Positions 5,308 through 5,840 of a stretch of 5,840 nucleotides of DNA are shown piece by piece. Source of the DNA: an uncultured Burkholderiales bacterium (GTDB lineage: Bacteria; Pseudomonadota; Gammaproteobacteria; Burkholderiales; Burkholderiaceae_C); NCBI GenBank assembly GCA_903926695.1, contig CAIYKK010000288.1, positions 1 to 5,840 of the forward strand. The letters are read 5' to 3'. The notes below the pieces were generated by a model that had not been told where the DNA came from, ran no database searches, and saw nothing but the letters and a program-made list of their open reading frames with translations. Position numbers and translations under genes: made by a program. The stretch's first letter is position 1. Each line of letters starts with the position of its first letter.

Positions 5308-5840
5308 GTGCGCATTCTTTTTGTCCATCAAAATTTTCCCGGCCAGTACCGGCATTTGGCCCCTGCGCTGGCCAGCGACCCCGGCAACGAAGTCGTCGCC
5401 ATCGGCGACAAGGCCAATATCCACCGCGCTCAGGGCCTGCATCCGCGCCTGCATCTGTGCGCCTACCCTTCGCCGCAAGGTGCCAGCGCCGCCAGTCACC
5501 ACTACCTGCGCAGCACCGAGTCGTCGGTGCGGCGCGGTCAGGCGGTGGCGCGGGCCGCGCTGGATTTAAAAAGCAAGGGTTTCATTCCCGACGTGATTTG
5601 CGCCCATCCCGGCTGGGGCGAGGCGCTGTTTCTCAAAGACGTTTTCCCGGACGCCCGGATCGTGCTGTATCTGGAGTTTTATTACCGCTCGCACGGCTCG
5701 GACATGCATTTTGATCCCGAGTTTCCCGCCACCTTTGATGACAACTGCCGCGTGCGTGTGCGCAACGCCACCCAGCTACTCAGTCTGGAAGCCGCCGACG
5801 CAGCCATCAGCCCGACGCACTGGCAGCGCTCGCAATACCC
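5308..5840 (+). CDS. Glycosyltransferase, GT4-type (Glyco_trans_4_3-like N-terminal domain), 3' end outside window
   Basis: The frame starts at GTG 5308 and stays open to the window end, giving 177 residues. The N-terminus MRILFVHQNFPGQYRHLAPA is the classic opening of a group of GT-B glycosyltransferases with the 'glycosyl transferase family 4 group' domain (Pfam PF12000 type). Further family-like segments are CAHPGWGEALFLKDVFPDA (about 98-116), LEFYYRSHGSDMHFDPEF (about 122-139) and a region near 150-177 ending SPTHWQRSQYP. The C-terminal sugar-nucleotide-binding GT1 domain would lie downstream. Such enzymes transfer a sugar from a nucleotide donor to a glycan, lipid or protein; the acceptor is not visible here. 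They act in the cytoplasm or at the inner membrane face. GTG is preferred since it starts exactly at the conserved MRILFVHQNFPG and has GGAG upstream. Codon use returns to high GC, unlike the preceding gene. Confidence 0.9.
   Translation, partial: MRILFVHQNFPGQYRHLAPALASDPGNEVVAIGDKANIHRAQGLHPRLHLCAYPSPQGASAASHHYLRSTESSVRRGQAVARAALDLKSKGFIPDVICAHPGWGEALFLKDVFPDARIVLYLEFYYRSHGSDMHFDPEFPATFDDNCRVRVRNATQLLSLEAADAAISPTHWQRSQY

Noticed and set aside
5244..5714. Plus-strand open frame of 156 codons starting MDANLSGLMHKHS
   Set aside because: It overlaps the glycosyltransferase in another frame and becomes Arg/Pro-rich there. The GTG 5308 frame carries the conserved family sequence.
1..5840. CRISPR array, tRNA or rRNA genes, insertion sequences
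   Set aside because: No spaced direct repeats of CRISPR type, no cloverleaf-like sequence and no transposase frame or flanking inverted repeats were seen by reading.

Overview
The window looks like chromosomal DNA of a high-GC betaproteobacterium, probably order Burkholderiales and perhaps a Comamonadaceae-type organism. This is an inference from GC-rich codon use, the AlgZ/AlgR-type two-component pair, the hybrid malic enzyme and the glycosyltransferase type; no marker gene fixes the taxon.

Left part (1-1125): the 3' end of a LytS/AlgZ-type sensor histidine kinase overlaps by 4 bases a complete LytTR-type response regulator with intact phosphorylation residues. The two are translationally coupled and form one signalling unit. 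Middle (1148-3445, minus strand): a complete NADP-dependent malic enzyme of the MaeB type, an N-terminal malic enzyme fused to a C-terminal phosphotransacetylase-like domain. It converges on the response regulator gene with only 22 bases between them.

A 399-base intergenic region (3446-3844) follows. Its maeB-proximal part is GC-rich, but from about 3615 it is strikingly AT-rich. It holds candidate promoters in both directions, a weak Fur-box-like sequence, a small hairpin and a perfect threefold 10-bp tandem repeat just upstream of the next gene.

Right part (3845-5840, plus strand): a 458-residue protein I cannot assign to any family, followed after 86 bases by the start of a family-4-type glycosyltransferase that runs off the window. 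By hand count the 458-residue protein has 87 Asp/Glu against only 6 Lys/Arg. It contains degenerate internal modules, each pairing a hydrophobic 'LEPxxCIGxP...LTDGG...FPEVF' block with a 'GEPEVI' block. No signal peptide is visible. This protein, its repeat-bearing AT-rich promoter region and its glycosyltransferase neighbour are the most likely place for undescribed biology; the rest of the window is ordinary.
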